A program made the translations under genes and the position numbers. Below, in pieces: positions 31,892-42,245 of a stretch of DNA of 64,000 bases (position 1 is its first letter; each line of letters opens with the position of its first letter). The stretch is from Rhodanobacter sp. C06 (GTDB lineage: Bacteria; Pseudomonadota; Gammaproteobacteria; Xanthomonadales; Rhodanobacteraceae): NCBI RefSeq assembly GCF_002001105.1, contig NZ_MUNP01000043.1, forward strand, positions 124,001 to 188,000, given 5' to 3'. A model generated the notes under the pieces. The model was given only the letters and a program-made list of their open reading frames with translations, did no database searches and was not told the DNA's origin.

Positions 31892-33459
31892 GCATGAACC
31901 CCAGGAAGCGCATGGCCGTCATCGTGGCCGTGGCCACCGCGATCTTCGCGGCCAACCACGCCAGGCGGCACTCGGCGGGGCATGAGGCAACGGCACCAGC
32001 GCAGGGCAAGACTGCCGCGCAAACGGAAGTGAAGCCGGCACCGCCGCGCACTTGGAAGCTCGGTTCGCTCACGCTGACGGCCTGCAGCCTGGGCCAGCCG
32101 AACAGTGGCCTGAGCACCGCGGCCTGGTGCGGCACGCTGGCGGTGCCGGAGAACCGCGCCGAGCCGCAGGGCCGCAGGATAGACCTGAAGCTGGCGGTGC
32201 TGCGCTCGAACGCGCAGGTCGCGAAGCCGGACATGCTGGCCTTCCTCGCCGGCGGCCCCGGGCAGGCGGCCACCGATTACGCCGGGCCGATCGCCGCGAT
32301 GCTGGAGCCGTTGCGCGCACACCGCGACATCCTGCTGCTGGACCAGCGCGGCACCGGCGGCTCGAATGCGCTGGACTGCAAGAGCGACGACAAGAGCACG
32401 GCGGGCGACGACACCGGCTTCGATCCCGCCAAGCTGCGCGCCGAAGCGGCGGCCTGCCTGAAGCAGGTGGAGACGCACGCCGATCCGCGCTACTACACCA
32501 CCACCGACGCGGTGCAGGACCTGGAGGACGTGCGCAGCGCGCTGGGCGTGCCGGAGTTCGACCTGGTCGGCGTCTCCTACGGCACGCGGGTGGCGCAGCA
32601 GTACGCCGGTCGCCATCCCGACGCGGTACGCAGCATCGTGCTGGACAGCACGGTGCCGAACAGCGTGGTGCTGGGCGAGGACTTCGCGCAGAACCTCGAC
32701 GATGCGCTGAAGGCGCAGTTCGCGCGCTGCGAGGACGATGCCGCCTGCAAGCAGCGTTTCGGCCATCCGTACCAGACCCTGGTCCAGCTGCGCGATGCCT
32801 TGCGCGCGAATCCGCACCCGGTCAGCTTCCGCGATCCGCAAACCTACCAGACGGTGCAGCGCGTGCTGAGCGAGGACGCGCTGGTCAGCGTGGTGCGCAT
32901 GTTCGCCTACACGCCGGCGACCGCCGCGTTGCTGCCGCTGTCGATCGACGCCGCCGCGCACGGCGACGTGGGTCCGCTGCTGGGGCAGGCCAAGCTGCTG
33001 ACCGTGGACATGGCCGACCTCGCCGGCAGCGGCATGTCGTACTCGGTGATCTGCAGCGAGGATGCCGACCTGCTCACCGCGCGCCCGCAGGACGCGGACA
33101 CCCTGCTCGGCAACCACATGGTCGACGCCTACAAGGCGATCTGTTCGGTCTGGCCGAAGGGCACGCGGCCGGCGGATTTCCACCAGCCGCTCGCGACCGC
33201 CAAGCCGGCGTTGCTGCTGGCCGGCCAGTACGACCCGGTGACGCCGCCGCGCTATGCCGAGGAGGTGGCGAAGCACCTGTCGAACGCCCGCGTGCTGCTG
33301 TTCAAGGGCCAGGGCCACAGCGTGCTGGCTGCGGGGTGCGGACCGCAGCTGGTGCAGCACTTCGTCGAGCAGCTCGATCCGAAGACGCTGGACGCGAGCT
33401 GCCTCGATCGCCTGCAAGCCACGCCGTTTTTCATCGACTTCAACGGAGCCACGCCATGA
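31888..33459 (+). CDS. Alpha/beta hydrolase, TAP/proline-iminopeptidase-like, exported
   Basis: The 523-aa product has an N-terminal hydrophobic segment (about 9-24) that may be a signal or anchor. Catalytic features: oxyanion GGPGQ at 122-126, then LDQRGTGGSN, nucleophile Ser230 in GVSYGTR, and a C-terminal domain with LLLAGQYDPVTPP (Asp) and GQGHSVLAAGCG (His). This is the TAP-like C-terminal arrangement of tripeptidyl aminopeptidases of Streptomyces type. Cys residues at 66 and 81 flank the first strand and may form a disulfide. It is coupled to the XRE gene upstream and to a tiny ORF downstream. Confidence 0.88.
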   Translation: MSMNPRKRMAVIVAVATAIFAANHARRHSAGHEATAPAQGKTAAQTEVKPAPPRTWKLGSLTLTACSLGQPNSGLSTAAWCGTLAVPENRAEPQGRRIDLKLAVLRSNAQVAKPDMLAFLAGGPGQAATDYAGPIAAMLEPLRAHRDILLLDQRGTGGSNALDCKSDDKSTAGDDTGFDPAKLRAEAAACLKQVETHADPRYYTTTDAVQDLEDVRSALGVPEFDLVGVSYGTRVAQQYAGRHPDAVRSIVLDSTVPNSVVLGEDFAQNLDDALKAQFARCEDDAACKQRFGHPYQTLVQLRDALRANPHPVSFRDPQTYQTVQRVLSEDALVSVVRMFAYTPATAALLPLSIDAAAHGDVGPLLGQAKLLTVDMADLAGSGMSYSVICSEDADLLTARPQDADTLLGNHMVDAYKAICSVWPKGTRPADFHQPLATAKPALLLAGQYDPVTPPRYAEEVAKHLSNARVLLFKGQGHSVLAAGCGPQLVQHFVEQLDPKTLDASCLDRLQATPFFIDFNGATP

Positions 33460-33625
33460 GCAAGCCCCAAGTGCCGGCCACGGCCATGCTGCTGGCCGCG
33501 GCTTTCGTCGCCGCCGCCGTGCTGGATGCACCGCATGTCATCACACAGGTTCTGCTGCCCTTGCTCGTCGCGTTTTCCGTGCTGGGCACCCGGCGCGGTG
33601 CCTGCTTCAAGCGGGGAGAACAGCC

Positions 33626-33629
<4 letters not shown>
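33456..33629 (+). CDS. 57-aa hydrophobic protein of unknown function
   Basis: A small ORF lies between the peptidase and the ABC ATPase, with 4-bp overlaps on both sides (ATGA at 33456, GTGA at 33626). The product begins MSKPQVPATAMLLAAAFVAA, has a hydrophobic stretch covering about residues 9-43, and ends in a basic Cys-containing tail, TRRGACFKRGEQP. It could be a small membrane subunit, a leader for coupling, or a secreted peptide. No family is recognised. Strict coupling on both sides is the best evidence that it is translated. Confidence 0.6.
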
Positions 33630-34356
<727 letters not shown>

Positions 34357-34360
<4 letters not shown>

Positions 34361-35562
34361 GTGCCATCCCATCGAAAGTGCGCCGCCCCGGCGCCATGCT
34401 CACCGTGTTCCTGAAGGAGGTGCGCGAGAACCTGCGCGACCGTCGCACGCTGACCAGCGCCTTCCTCACCGGCCCGCTGCTGGGCCCGCTGATCTTCGTG
34501 ATGCTGGTCAGCATGCAGGTCAACCGCGAGCTCAACAAGGCCGACCAGCCGCTGCACGTGCCGGTGGTCGGCGCGCAGTACGCGCCGAACCTGGTCGATG
34601 CGCTGAAGGAGGGCGGCATCGTGCCGGATGCGCCGGTGGCTGATCCGGGCAAGGCCGTGCACCAGCAGGATGCCGACGTCGTGCTGCGCATCGCCGCCGA
34701 CTACGGCAAGGCCTGGCGCAAGGGCGAGCCGGTGCAGGTGGAGCTGTTCTACGACTCCTCGCGGCGCGACACCGGCGGCGCGGTGGAGCGGGTGAGCAGG
34801 CTGGTGGAAACCTACGCCCGCCAGCAGGGCGCGATGCGACTGGTGGCGCGCGGCCTGTCGCCGGGCACGGCCTGGCCGGTGCAAGTGGCCCGGCGCGACC
34901 AGGCCACGCCGCAGTCGCGCGCGGTGCTGATGTTCGCGATGCTGCCGTACTTCTTCGTGATCACCTTGTTCATGGGCGGCATGTACCTCGCGATCGACCT
35001 CACCGCGGGCGAGCGCGAGCGGCAGTCGCTGGAACCGCTGTTCGCGAACCCGGTGGCGCGCTGGAAGATCCTCGTCGGCAAGCTCGCGGCGATCTGCGCG
35101 TTCTCGCTGGCCAGCCTCGCGATCACCTTGCTCGCGTTCGCGGTGGTGGGCCGCTTCATCCCCGCCGAGAAGCTGGGCATGGAGCTGGATCTCGGCTGGC
35201 ATTTCGCCGGTACCGTGCTGCTGCTGATGCTGCCGCTGGTGCTGCTGCTGGCTGCGCTGCAGACGCTGGTGGCCGCGTTCGCGAAGAGCTACCGCGAGGC
35301 GCAGACCTATCTCTCGCTGCTGCTGATGGTGCCGCTGATCCCCAGCGCACTGCTGGCCTTCCTGCCGATCAAGGCGCAGGCGTGGATGTACGCGGTACCG
35401 CTGCTGGGCCAGAACCTCGGCATCATGCAGCAGCTGCGCGGCGACGGCGTCAGTGGCGAACAGTTGCTCCTGTGCCTTGCCGGCACGCTGGCAGCGGCGC
35501 TGGTCGCGATGGGTATCACCGCGCAGCTGTACCGCTCGGAGAAGCTGGCGATCTCAGGCTGA
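34357..35562 (+). CDS. ABC transporter permease (NatB/YhaP-like)
   Basis: The 401-aa product has one N-terminal helix (about 36-54), a large extracytoplasmic domain (about 60-175), and five or six helices from about 190 to the end. The layout matches ABC-2 permeases of the NatB type, including the motif DLTAGERERQSLEPLFANPVARWKILVGKL (core GERERQSLEPL) typical of that class. It is the last gene of the coupled operon. A REP-like palindrome begins 13 bp after its stop. Confidence 0.92.
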
Positions 35563-35574
35563 TCTTCAGAGGCA

Positions 35575-35652
35575 TGCAGGAGCGCACCCTGTGCGCGATG
35601 GCTTTGGCCTCGATCAGCGACGAGGCCATCGCGCACAGGGCGCGCTCCTACA
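35575..35652. repeat. REP-like palindrome, GGAGCGCACCCTGTGCGCGA type (copy 2)
   Basis: AGGAGCGCACCCTGTGCGCG and CGCGCACAGGGCGCGCTCCT are reverse complements with one mismatch; inside, GATGGC and GCCATC extend the stem. It separates the convergent ABC permease gene and the hydrolase gene at 35657, ending only 4 bp before the stop of the latter. Confidence 0.85.
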
Positions 35653-35656
35653 ACCA

Positions 35657-36526
35657 TCAGGTTGGGTGTTGGCCTGAACCTGCGGCGTGACGCAACACCC
35701 ATTGCGCCACCGCCTGCGGGTGCTCCAGCTGCAGGTGGTGGCCGCCTTCCATGTGCTCGACGGCGATGCGCGGCACGCAGGCGGCGCGTGCCTGCATCGT
35801 CGCCGCAGGCAGGTAGGGCGTGGCCGGCTGCGACAGCAGCAGGGCGGTGGGTGCCTCGATGCCGGCGAGCAGGGCGTGGATCTGCGTTTCGGCCAGCCGC
35901 GCCGCGCTGGGCCGGACGAGGCGCGGATCGCTGCGCCATTGCCAGCCGCCCTCGGCTACGCGCAGGCCGCGTTCCACGATGGGGCGCGCGAATTCCGCAC
36001 GCAGGCCGCTGGCGATGGCGCGAGCGCTGATCGCCTGGTCCAGGTCACGGAACACGCGCAACGCCTTGCCGTCGGCCGGCGGCGCGGCCAGCGCGTCGCG
36101 GTAGCGCCGCAGCGTGTGGCCACCGTCGTCGCCGAGCGGGCCCAGGCCCTCGATCACGTGCAGCCGATCGATCCGTTCCGGCGCGGCGGCGGCCACCAGC
36201 GCAGCGATGCCGGCGCCCAGCGAATGGCCGAGCAGGCTGCAACGCGGCAGTTCCAGTGCGTCGAGCGCGGCCAGCACGGCGCGCACGTAGTCGAGGAAGT
36301 GGTAAGCGGCGCCCGCCGGCAGGTGGTCCGAGTGGCCGTGGCCTGGCAGTTCCAGCGCGATCACGCGGCAGCGTGGCGCGAGCAGCGGTGCCAGCGCGGC
36401 GAAACTGCCGGCATTGTCCAGCCAGCCGTGCAGGGCGAGCAGCGGTGGCGCGGCGGGATCGCCCCATTCCTGCGCGGCCAGCGCGAGATGGGGCAGTGCG
36501 ATGCGCCGTTCGCGCGGCGTGTTCAC
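35657..36526 (-). CDS. Alpha/beta fold hydrolase
   Basis: The GTG at 36526 overlaps the hemH stop (GTGA), giving a 289-aa cytoplasmic protein. Motifs: LLALHGWLDNAGSF (oxyanion region), LPGHGHSDH, nucleophile Ser in LLGHSLGAGIAALVA, and the final His in MEGGHHLQLEHP. The His-Gly-Trp-Leu-Asp-Asn motif is typical of serine hydrolase-like (SERHL/YbfF-like) proteins. The substrate is unknown. It is translationally coupled to ferrochelatase, but no chemical link is evident. Confidence 0.88.
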   Translation of the reverse strand: MNTPRERRIALPHLALAAQEWGDPAAPPLLALHGWLDNAGSFAALAPLLAPRCRVIALELPGHGHSDHLPAGAAYHFLDYVRAVLAALDALELPRCSLLGHSLGAGIAALVAAAAPERIDRLHVIEGLGPLGDDGGHTLRRYRDALAAPPADGKALRVFRDLDQAISARAIASGLRAEFARPIVERGLRVAEGGWQWRSDPRLVRPSAARLAETQIHALLAGIEAPTALLLSQPATPYLPAATMQARAACVPRIAVEHMEGGHHLQLEHPQAVAQWVLRHAAGSGQHPT

Positions 36527-37557
36527 ACCGGCCAGCCTTGCAGGTGGCGGCGCACCAGCGCGGCGAGGCTGTGCACCTGCCCCGCGCCGTCGTTGAGCGC
36601 AGGGATGTAGCGCAGCGACTCGCCACCGGCGGCGAGGAAGAAGTCGCGGTTCTGCAGCGCGATCTCCTCCAGCGTCTCCAGGCAATCCACCGCGAAACCG
36701 GGGCAGGCCACGTCGAGTTTCCGCACGCCCTCGCCGGCGAGCTGGCGCACGGTGGCGTCGGTGTACGGCGACAGCCAGGCCTCGCGGCCCACCCGCGACT
36801 GGAAGCTCACGAGCAGCTGCGATGCGTCGAGCTTCAGCCGTTCGCGCAGCAGGCGTGCGGTGGCGCGGCACTGCGCAGCGTAGGGATCGCCGAGGCGCAC
36901 GTAGCGCTCGGGGATGCCGTGGAAGGAGAGCAGCAGCTTGTCGCCGCGACCGTGTTCGCTCCACCAGCGCTCGATGCTCGCTGCCAGCGCCTCGATGTGG
37001 CCGGGATCGTCGTGGTAGTCGTTGACGAAGCGCAGCTCCGGTGGCCAGCGCAGCGCCTGCATCGCGTCGGCCACCGCGTCGATCACCGAGCCGGTGGAGG
37101 TGGCCGAGTACTGCGGGTACAGCGGCAGCACCAGCAGGCGGCGCACGCCTTCGCCTTGCAGCTGCGCGATGGTCGACGCCACCGCCGGCGCGCCGTAGCG
37201 CATCGCCAGCGCGACCCGCACACCGGTGCCCAGCTCCGCCTGCAGCGCGCGGGCCAGCGCCTCGCTGCGCCAGCGCAGCGGGGAACCTTGCGCGTCCCAG
37301 ATGCGGCCATAGGCATGCGCGGAGCGTCGCGGACGCAGGCGCAGGATCACCCCGTGCAGGATCGGCCACCACTTCCAGCGCGGGTAGTCGATCACCCGGC
37401 GGTCGGACAGGAATTCGGCCAGGTACGGTCGCAGCGCCTTGGCGGTGGGCGCCGTGGGCGTGCCCAGGTTGACCAGCAACACGGCAGTCTGAACGGATGC
37501 CGCTGCGTCAGGGACGGAATGGCCGGCGAGGCCGGTATAGTTGGCGAGGTCAGGCAT
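36523..37557 (-). CDS. hemH: Ferrochelatase
   Basis: HemH inserts Fe2+ into protoporphyrin IX, the last step of protoheme synthesis; protoheme feeds the CtaB/CtaA path encoded earlier in the window. The 344-aa product starts at 37557. Conserved features: LLVNLGTPTAPTAKALRPYL, MRYGAPAV, LPLYPQYSATSTGSV, the catalytic His in LLSFHGIPERYVRLGDPY, the SRVGREAWLSPYTDAT region, and CPGFAVDCLETLEEI. The length is slightly above the usual 320-340. It is divergent from the SYLF gene with 80 bp between starts. Confidence 0.97.
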   Translation of the reverse strand: MPDLANYTGLAGHSVPDAAASVQTAVLLVNLGTPTAPTAKALRPYLAEFLSDRRVIDYPRWKWWPILHGVILRLRPRRSAHAYGRIWDAQGSPLRWRSEALARALQAELGTGVRVALAMRYGAPAVASTIAQLQGEGVRRLLVLPLYPQYSATSTGSVIDAVADAMQALRWPPELRFVNDYHDDPGHIEALAASIERWWSEHGRGDKLLLSFHGIPERYVRLGDPYAAQCRATARLLRERLKLDASQLLVSFQSRVGREAWLSPYTDATVRQLAGEGVRKLDVACPGFAVDCLETLEEIALQNRDFFLAAGGESLRYIPALNDGAGQVHSLAALVRRHLQGWPV

Positions 37558-37637
37558 CGTGGCAGTGGCGGTGAAACTGCCGTGAGTCTGCCACAAGCGC
37601 GACGTGCATCCCCGCCACTTCGTCTACGGAGCTGCCC

Positions 37638-38330
37638 ATGTTCATGACATCCCTGTATCGCATGCTGCTGGTTGGCGCGGCCCTGCTGTTGCCGACGATG
37701 GCCGTGCATGCCGACGACGTTACGCCGTCGCAGCGTGCGCAAAACGCGGTGCGCGTGCTCAACGAGATCGAGCAGGCGCCGGACAAGGCGATCCCCAGCG
37801 ACCTGCTGAGGGACGCGCGGGCGATCGCGGTGATTCCCGACGTGCTGAAGGTCGGCTTCGTGTTCGGCGGCCGCCGCGGCGAGGGGCTGATCTCGGTGAA
37901 GAGCCCGGACGGCACCTGGTCCAACCCCAGCTTCATTTCCTTCGGCGGCGGCAGTGTGGGCTTCCAGATCGGCGTGTCGTCCACCGACGTGATCCTGGTG
38001 TTCCGCACCCAGCGCGGCGTGGATTCGATCGTCAACGGCAAGTTCACCATCGGTGCCGACGCCTCGGCCGCAGCCGGCCCGGTCGGCCGCACCGCCTCGG
38101 CCGCTACCGACCAGCAGTTGAAGGCGGAGATCTATTCCTACTCGCGCGCGCGCGGCCTGTTCGCCGGCGTGGCGCTGGATGGCTCGGTGCTGAAGATCGA
38201 CCAGGACGCCAACGCGGCGGTGTACGGCCCCGGCATCACTCCGCGGCGGATCTTCGAGGGCGGCGTGAGCAACGTGCCGCCGGCGGTGGTGAAGTTCCGC
38301 GATACGCTGGAAGAGTACACTTCCAAGTAA
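37638..38330 (+). CDS. Exported SYLF (YSC84/DUF500) domain lipid-binding protein
   Basis: The 230-aa product has a signal peptide (LLVGAALLLPTMAVHA, cut near VHA-D). The remainder is a SYLF domain, from TPSQRAQNAVRVLNEIEQAP to the end, with the motifs ARAIAVIPDVLKVGFVFGGRRGEGL (core VIPDVLKVGFVFGG), GSVGFQIGVSSTDVILVF, and the SYSRARGLFAGVALDGS stretch that gives the domain its name. SYLF domains bind phosphoinositides in eukaryotes; in bacteria the role is unclear. It lies upstream of tatA. Confidence 0.88.
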   Translation: MFMTSLYRMLLVGAALLLPTMAVHADDVTPSQRAQNAVRVLNEIEQAPDKAIPSDLLRDARAIAVIPDVLKVGFVFGGRRGEGLISVKSPDGTWSNPSFISFGGGSVGFQIGVSSTDVILVFRTQRGVDSIVNGKFTIGADASAAAGPVGRTASAATDQQLKAEIYSYSRARGLFAGVALDGSVLKIDQDANAAVYGPGITPRRIFEGGVSNVPPAVVKFRDTLEEYTSK

Positions 38331-38399
38331 CCGCCTTGTGCGAAGATCGGTGGTTCGCGGGCGGAGCCGTTTCCGCCCGGGATCGCCTCGAGGAACATC

Positions 38400-38660
38400 A
38401 TGGGTTTTGACAGCATCTGGCATTGGCTCCTGCTCCTGGTCATCGTGCTGCTGATCTTCGGCACCAAGAAGATCGGCAACATCGGCTCGGACCTCGGCAA
38501 TGCCGTGCGCGGCTTCAAGAAGGCCATGCACGGTGACGAGGACGAGAAGGCGAAGGAGTCGCAGCAGACGAAGGAACAGCTGCGCGCCGATCCGCCGCCG
38601 GCCTCGTCGGCGAACGCCGGCACGCAGGAACAGCCGCGCGACTCGCACGAGTCGAAGTAA
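38400..38660 (+). CDS. tatA: Sec-independent protein translocase subunit TatA
   Basis: TatA forms the translocation pore of the twin-arginine pathway. The 86-aa product has the N-terminal helix [18 protein letters not shown], the FGTKK hinge, an amphipathic helix ([18 protein letters not shown]) and a hydrophilic tail rich in Glu, Lys and Ser. It is followed after 21 bp by tatB and then tatC, the standard order. The start is ATG at 38400. Confidence 0.95.
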   Translation: MGFDSIWHWLLLLVIVLLIFGTKKIGNIGSDLGNAVRGFKKAMHGDEDEKAKESQQTKEQLRADPPPASSANAGTQEQPRDSHESK

Positions 38661-38681
38661 GCGCGGTCGGGCCTTGCGGCG

Positions 38682-39113
38682 ATGATCGAGATCAGCTTCG
38701 GCAAGCTGGTGCTGCTCGCGCTCATCGCGCTGATCGTGCTCGGCCCCGAGAAACTGCCCGGCGCGGCGCGCACCGCGGGCGCGTTGCTGCGCCGCGTGCG
38801 CAACGGCTGGGACAGCGTGCGCGCCGAGGTGGAGCGCGAGCTGGAAGTGGAAGAGATCAAGCGCGCCGCCCGCGAGGCCGCCGCGCGTGCCGAGTCGGCG
38901 CAGGCCGAATTCAAGGACAGCGTGCAGCAGGTGCGCCAGCCGCTCGAGGAAGCGGCTTCGACACTCAGGACCGCGACGACGCCGGAGCCGGTCATGCCGG
39001 CGCCGGCCACGCCGGTCGCGTCGGACATCGAGTCCGAGACGCAGCAGCAACTGCCGCCGAGCGAGCCTGCTGCCGCGCCGGCCGTGAAGGAGTCCGCGCA
39101 TGGCGGCCACTGA
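38682..39113 (+). CDS. tatB: Sec-independent protein translocase subunit TatB
   Basis: TatB forms the substrate receptor with TatC. The 143-aa product begins MIEISFGKLVLLALIALIVLGPEKLP, with the Glu and the GPEKLP hinge typical of TatB. A long charged helix follows (about 30-95, RNGWDSVRAEVERELEVEEI), then a Pro/Ala/Thr-rich tail. It overlaps tatC by 14 bp. Confidence 0.95.
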   Translation: MIEISFGKLVLLALIALIVLGPEKLPGAARTAGALLRRVRNGWDSVRAEVERELEVEEIKRAAREAAARAESAQAEFKDSVQQVRQPLEEAASTLRTATTPEPVMPAPATPVASDIESETQQQLPPSEPAAAPAVKESAHGGH

Positions 39114-39855
39114 CCCCGACGAACTCGGCGACGACTTGCAGCAAGGCCTGTTTTCGCACCTGATCGAGCTGCGCTCGCGCCTGCTCAAGGCGACCGCCTG
39201 CGTGCTGCTCGTGCTGGTGGCGCTGGTGCCGTTCGCGAACCGGCTGTATTCGGAACTGGCCGCGCCGCTGGTGGCGCGCCTGCCGCAGGGTGCGCACCTG
39301 ATCGCCACCGAGGTGGCCAGCCCGTTCATCACGCCGTTGAAGCTGGCGTTCTACGCCGCGCTGTTCATCAGCATGCCGGTGATCCTCTACCAGTTGTGGG
39401 CCTTCGTCAGCCCGGGCCTGTACAAGCACGAGAAGCGCCTGGCGCGCCCGCTGCTGGGTGCCGCGCTGGCGCTGTTCTACTGCGGCTGCGCGTTCGCCTA
39501 TTTCCTGGTGCTGCCGGCGGCGTTCCGCTTCCTCACCGCGGTGACACCCGCGGGCGTGGAGATGATGACCGACATCACGCATTACCTCGATTTCGTGATG
39601 CTGATGTTCTTCGCCTTCGGCCTGTGCTTCGAGGTGCCGGTGGCGGTGGTGATCCTCGCCGCGACGGGCATCGTCGACATCGCCAAGCTGCGCAATGCGC
39701 GGCGCTACGCGATCGTGGGCGCGTTCGCGGTGGCCGCGATCATCACCCCGCCGGACATCACCTCGATGATCATGCTGGCGATCCCGATGTGCCTGCTCTA
39801 CGAGCTGGGCATCCTGGCGGTGCGCTGGCTGCTTCCGGGCAAGGCGGCGGGCTGA
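39100..39855 (+). CDS. tatC: Sec-independent protein translocase subunit TatC
   Basis: TatC recognises twin-arginine signal peptides. The 251-aa protein has six transmembrane helices and the family motifs SHLIELRSRLLKA at the N-terminus, ASPFITPLKLAFYAALFISMPVILYQLWAFVSPGLY (core SPFITPLKLAFY, FVSPGLYKHEKR), and FEVPVAVVIL. The conserved Glu in HLIEL and ATEVASPF are present. It completes tatABC. A REP-like palindrome follows 26 bp after the stop. Confidence 0.96.
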   Translation: MAATDPDELGDDLQQGLFSHLIELRSRLLKATACVLLVLVALVPFANRLYSELAAPLVARLPQGAHLIATEVASPFITPLKLAFYAALFISMPVILYQLWAFVSPGLYKHEKRLARPLLGAALALFYCGCAFAYFLVLPAAFRFLTAVTPAGVEMMTDITHYLDFVMLMFFAFGLCFEVPVAVVILAATGIVDIAKLRNARRYAIVGAFAVAAIITPPDITSMIMLAIPMCLLYELGILAVRWLLPGKAAG

Positions 39856-39881
39856 GCGCCACCGGTTTGCGCGTGAGGGTT

Positions 39882-39944
39882 GTGCAGGAGCGGCTTCAGC
39901 CGCGACACGACGTCCTGCCGTCGCGGCTGAAGCCGTTCCTGCAC
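39882..39944. repeat. REP-like palindrome, GGAGCGGCTTCAGCCGCGA type (copy 2)
   Basis: GTGCAGGAGCGGCTTCAGCC followed by GCGAC pairs with GTCGC followed by GGCTGAAGCCGTTCCTGCAC; only one mismatch is seen in 25 bp. The loop is about 13 bases. It lies between the convergent tatC gene and the sulfatase gene. Confidence 0.85.
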
Positions 39945-39951
39945 CTCGTTC

Positions 39952-42144
39952 CTATGGTGTCGCGGTAGCAGGTGCGGCCGTCGTCGCCGCTGGCGCGGGC
40001 GACGAGCTGGCGGGCGCCGGCAGCGGTTCCACCTTGGTGCTGTCGCTGGGTCGCAGTGCCAGCCCGCCGTGCTTGTACAGGTCGCTGGCCACCTGGTAGT
40101 AGGCAATCGCGGTGTCCACCAGATCCTGCTTGATCGGCACCACGGGGGTAGCGTCGCCGGTGGCGAAGTCCGGCTTCAGCTGTTCCAGCCGCTTGCGCGG
40201 TTCGAGGATGGTTAGCGTGTCGCCGCGCACGTAGCCCAGCTTCTCGTAGGTGCCGGGGAAGGCGTGGCCTTGGTCCGGCGTGCGCTGGAACACGTCCTGG
40301 CCGAAGAAGCGCGAGCGATAGCTGAAGTCGAGCAGGCCGAGCAAGGTGGGCGGGATGTCGAGTTGGCCCATCAGCGCGTTCACGCGTTCCGGCTTGAATT
40401 GCTCCGGCGCGTAGATCCACAGCGGGATGTGGTAGCGGTTGATCGGGATGCTGGTCTTGCCCGCGCTGGAGGCGCAGTGGTCGGCGGTGATCACGAACAC
40501 CGTGTCGGCGAAGTAGGGCTTCGCGCGCGCACGCTTGATGAAATCCTCGATCGACCAGTCGGTGTAGGCCACCGCGCCCGGTCGCGACGGTGCCTGCCAC
40601 TTCACCCGTCCGGCCGGATAGGTGTACGGGCGGTGGTTCGAGGTGGTCATGATGTGCAGGAAGAACGGCTTGCCCTCGTCGTGGATCTTGTCCATCTGGC
40701 TCAGCGCCAGCGTGTACAAGTCCTCGTCGGACACACCCCACACGTTCTGGCTGTGGATCACCGCGTCCTTCGGGATCGCGCCGCGGTCCACCGTCTGGTA
40801 GCCGTTGTGGCTGAAGAAGTAGTTCATGTTGTCGAAGTAGCCGTAGCCACCGTACACGAACTGCGACACGTAGCCGCGATCATTGAAGATGCTGGCCAGC
40901 GAGAACAGGTTCTCGTTGCCCTTCTCGCGCACCAGCGAATCGCCCGGCGTGGGCGGCACCGACAGCGACAGCGCTTCCAGCCCGCGCACCGTGCGCGTGC
41001 CGTTCGCGTAGAGGTTGTCGAAGAAGATGCTCTTGTCCACCAGCGAGTCGAGGAAGGGCGTGAGGTGCTCGGTGTTGCCGAAGGTGCCGAGGTAGTCGCC
41101 GGACAGGCTTTCCACGCTGATCAGCACCACGTTGAGGTGCTTCTCCGGGCCGCTGGCGCGGATCTCGCGGGTGAGGTCGCGCGGGTCGTTGCTGACGAAG
41201 CTCGCGTTCGGGGCCTTGAGATCCTCGCGGATCAGCTTGAACGCCTCCGCGTCGGGCAGGCTGCGGTAGAACTTCTTGTAGTCGAGATGGCTGGAGCGGA
41301 ACGCCGCGAAGAACTGGTAGATGCCGTTGCCGGCCAGCTCGTTGACGTAGTTGTTGGCGCTGCGGTCCTTCATCTCGCCGTTGACCGCGGCCACCGAGAT
41401 CACGGTGAGCACCAGCCACACCAGTGGCACGCGGGCGCGCTGCATCAGCGTGCTGCCGTCGTCGCGCGCACGCAGGCCACGCCGGGAGAGTACGAACACC
41501 ACCAGCGCCAGCACCACCAGCAAGGCCAGCCAGGTGCCGACGGGGTAGGACTCGCGGATGTTGCCGATCACCTCGGTGGTGTAGACGAGATAGTCCACCG
41601 CGATGAAGTTGAAGCGCGAGCTGAACTCGTTCCAGAACACCAGCTCCGACGCCGCCACGAACAGCAGGCCGTACAGCAGGGCAAGGCCCAGGACGTACAG
41701 CCCCCACTGCCCGCTGGCGCGGCTGTAGGCCAGCGCAGGCAGCGGCAGGAAGAACAGGAACACCGGGATCAGCGGCCGCACGTCCTTCAGGTGCGCGTGC
41801 CACATGAGGTGCAGCACGCCGAAGCAGGCGGCAAACAGCAGCACCAGGATGGCGAGCCAGGCCAGCCAGCGCCCCAGCCCCGCCACCGTCGCGCGCCGGG
41901 TCGGTACCAGCCACAGGAACAGCACCATCGGCCACGCCAGGTACAGGTAGGTGACCAGGTCGTAGCCCAGCCCCACGCCGAACGCGTAGAGCCAGTGCAG
42001 CGGGTTCGGCGCCACGTTGCTGCCGGACATCACCAGCAGCACGACGCGGGTGACGAACGAGATCGCGAGATAGGTGATGCCCAGCCACCACAGCGGCCGG
42101 AACCGCTGGCGCAGCGGCGAAGAGTTGAACAGGGCGCGCGACAC
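39952..42144 (-). CDS. LTA synthase/MdoB-like membrane sulfatase (phosphoglycerol transferase family)
   Basis: From the GTG at 42144, with GGAG six bases upstream, the product has 730 aa (a GTG at 42186 would add 14). Five helices in the first 240 residues precede a periplasmic sulfatase-like domain: VVLISVESLSGDYLGTFGN with the metal-binding Glu, the nucleophile-position Thr in ANGTRTVRGLEAL, and VFVITADHCAS with the Asp-His metal ligands. This is the layout of LtaS and MdoB/OpgB. A role in adding phosphoglycerol to periplasmic glucans or other envelope sugars is inferred. The last 50 residues are Ala/Pro/Thr rich. Confidence 0.9.
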   Translation of the reverse strand: MSRALFNSSPLRQRFRPLWWLGITYLAISFVTRVVLLVMSGSNVAPNPLHWLYAFGVGLGYDLVTYLYLAWPMVLFLWLVPTRRATVAGLGRWLAWLAILVLLFAACFGVLHLMWHAHLKDVRPLIPVFLFFLPLPALAYSRASGQWGLYVLGLALLYGLLFVAASELVFWNEFSSRFNFIAVDYLVYTTEVIGNIRESYPVGTWLALLVVLALVVFVLSRRGLRARDDGSTLMQRARVPLVWLVLTVISVAAVNGEMKDRSANNYVNELAGNGIYQFFAAFRSSHLDYKKFYRSLPDAEAFKLIREDLKAPNASFVSNDPRDLTREIRASGPEKHLNVVLISVESLSGDYLGTFGNTEHLTPFLDSLVDKSIFFDNLYANGTRTVRGLEALSLSVPPTPGDSLVREKGNENLFSLASIFNDRGYVSQFVYGGYGYFDNMNYFFSHNGYQTVDRGAIPKDAVIHSQNVWGVSDEDLYTLALSQMDKIHDEGKPFFLHIMTTSNHRPYTYPAGRVKWQAPSRPGAVAYTDWSIEDFIKRARAKPYFADTVFVITADHCASSAGKTSIPINRYHIPLWIYAPEQFKPERVNALMGQLDIPPTLLGLLDFSYRSRFFGQDVFQRTPDQGHAFPGTYEKLGYVRGDTLTILEPRKRLEQLKPDFATGDATPVVPIKQDLVDTAIAYYQVASDLYKHGGLALRPSDSTKVEPLPAPASSSPAPAATTAAPATATP

Positions 42145-42245
42145 GGGCAGCTCCAGGCGACGAGGGAAACGAAGACGTGCCGGCACGGGGCAGGCCGGCG
42201 TCCATGCAGGCGTTATACCTGCATGGGCTTAGATGTTACATAGTT

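Noticed and set aside
42186-42186. Upstream GTG as start of the sulfatase gene
   Set aside because: The GTG at 42144 has GGAG at the right distance and leads directly into the first membrane helix, so the upstream start was not used.
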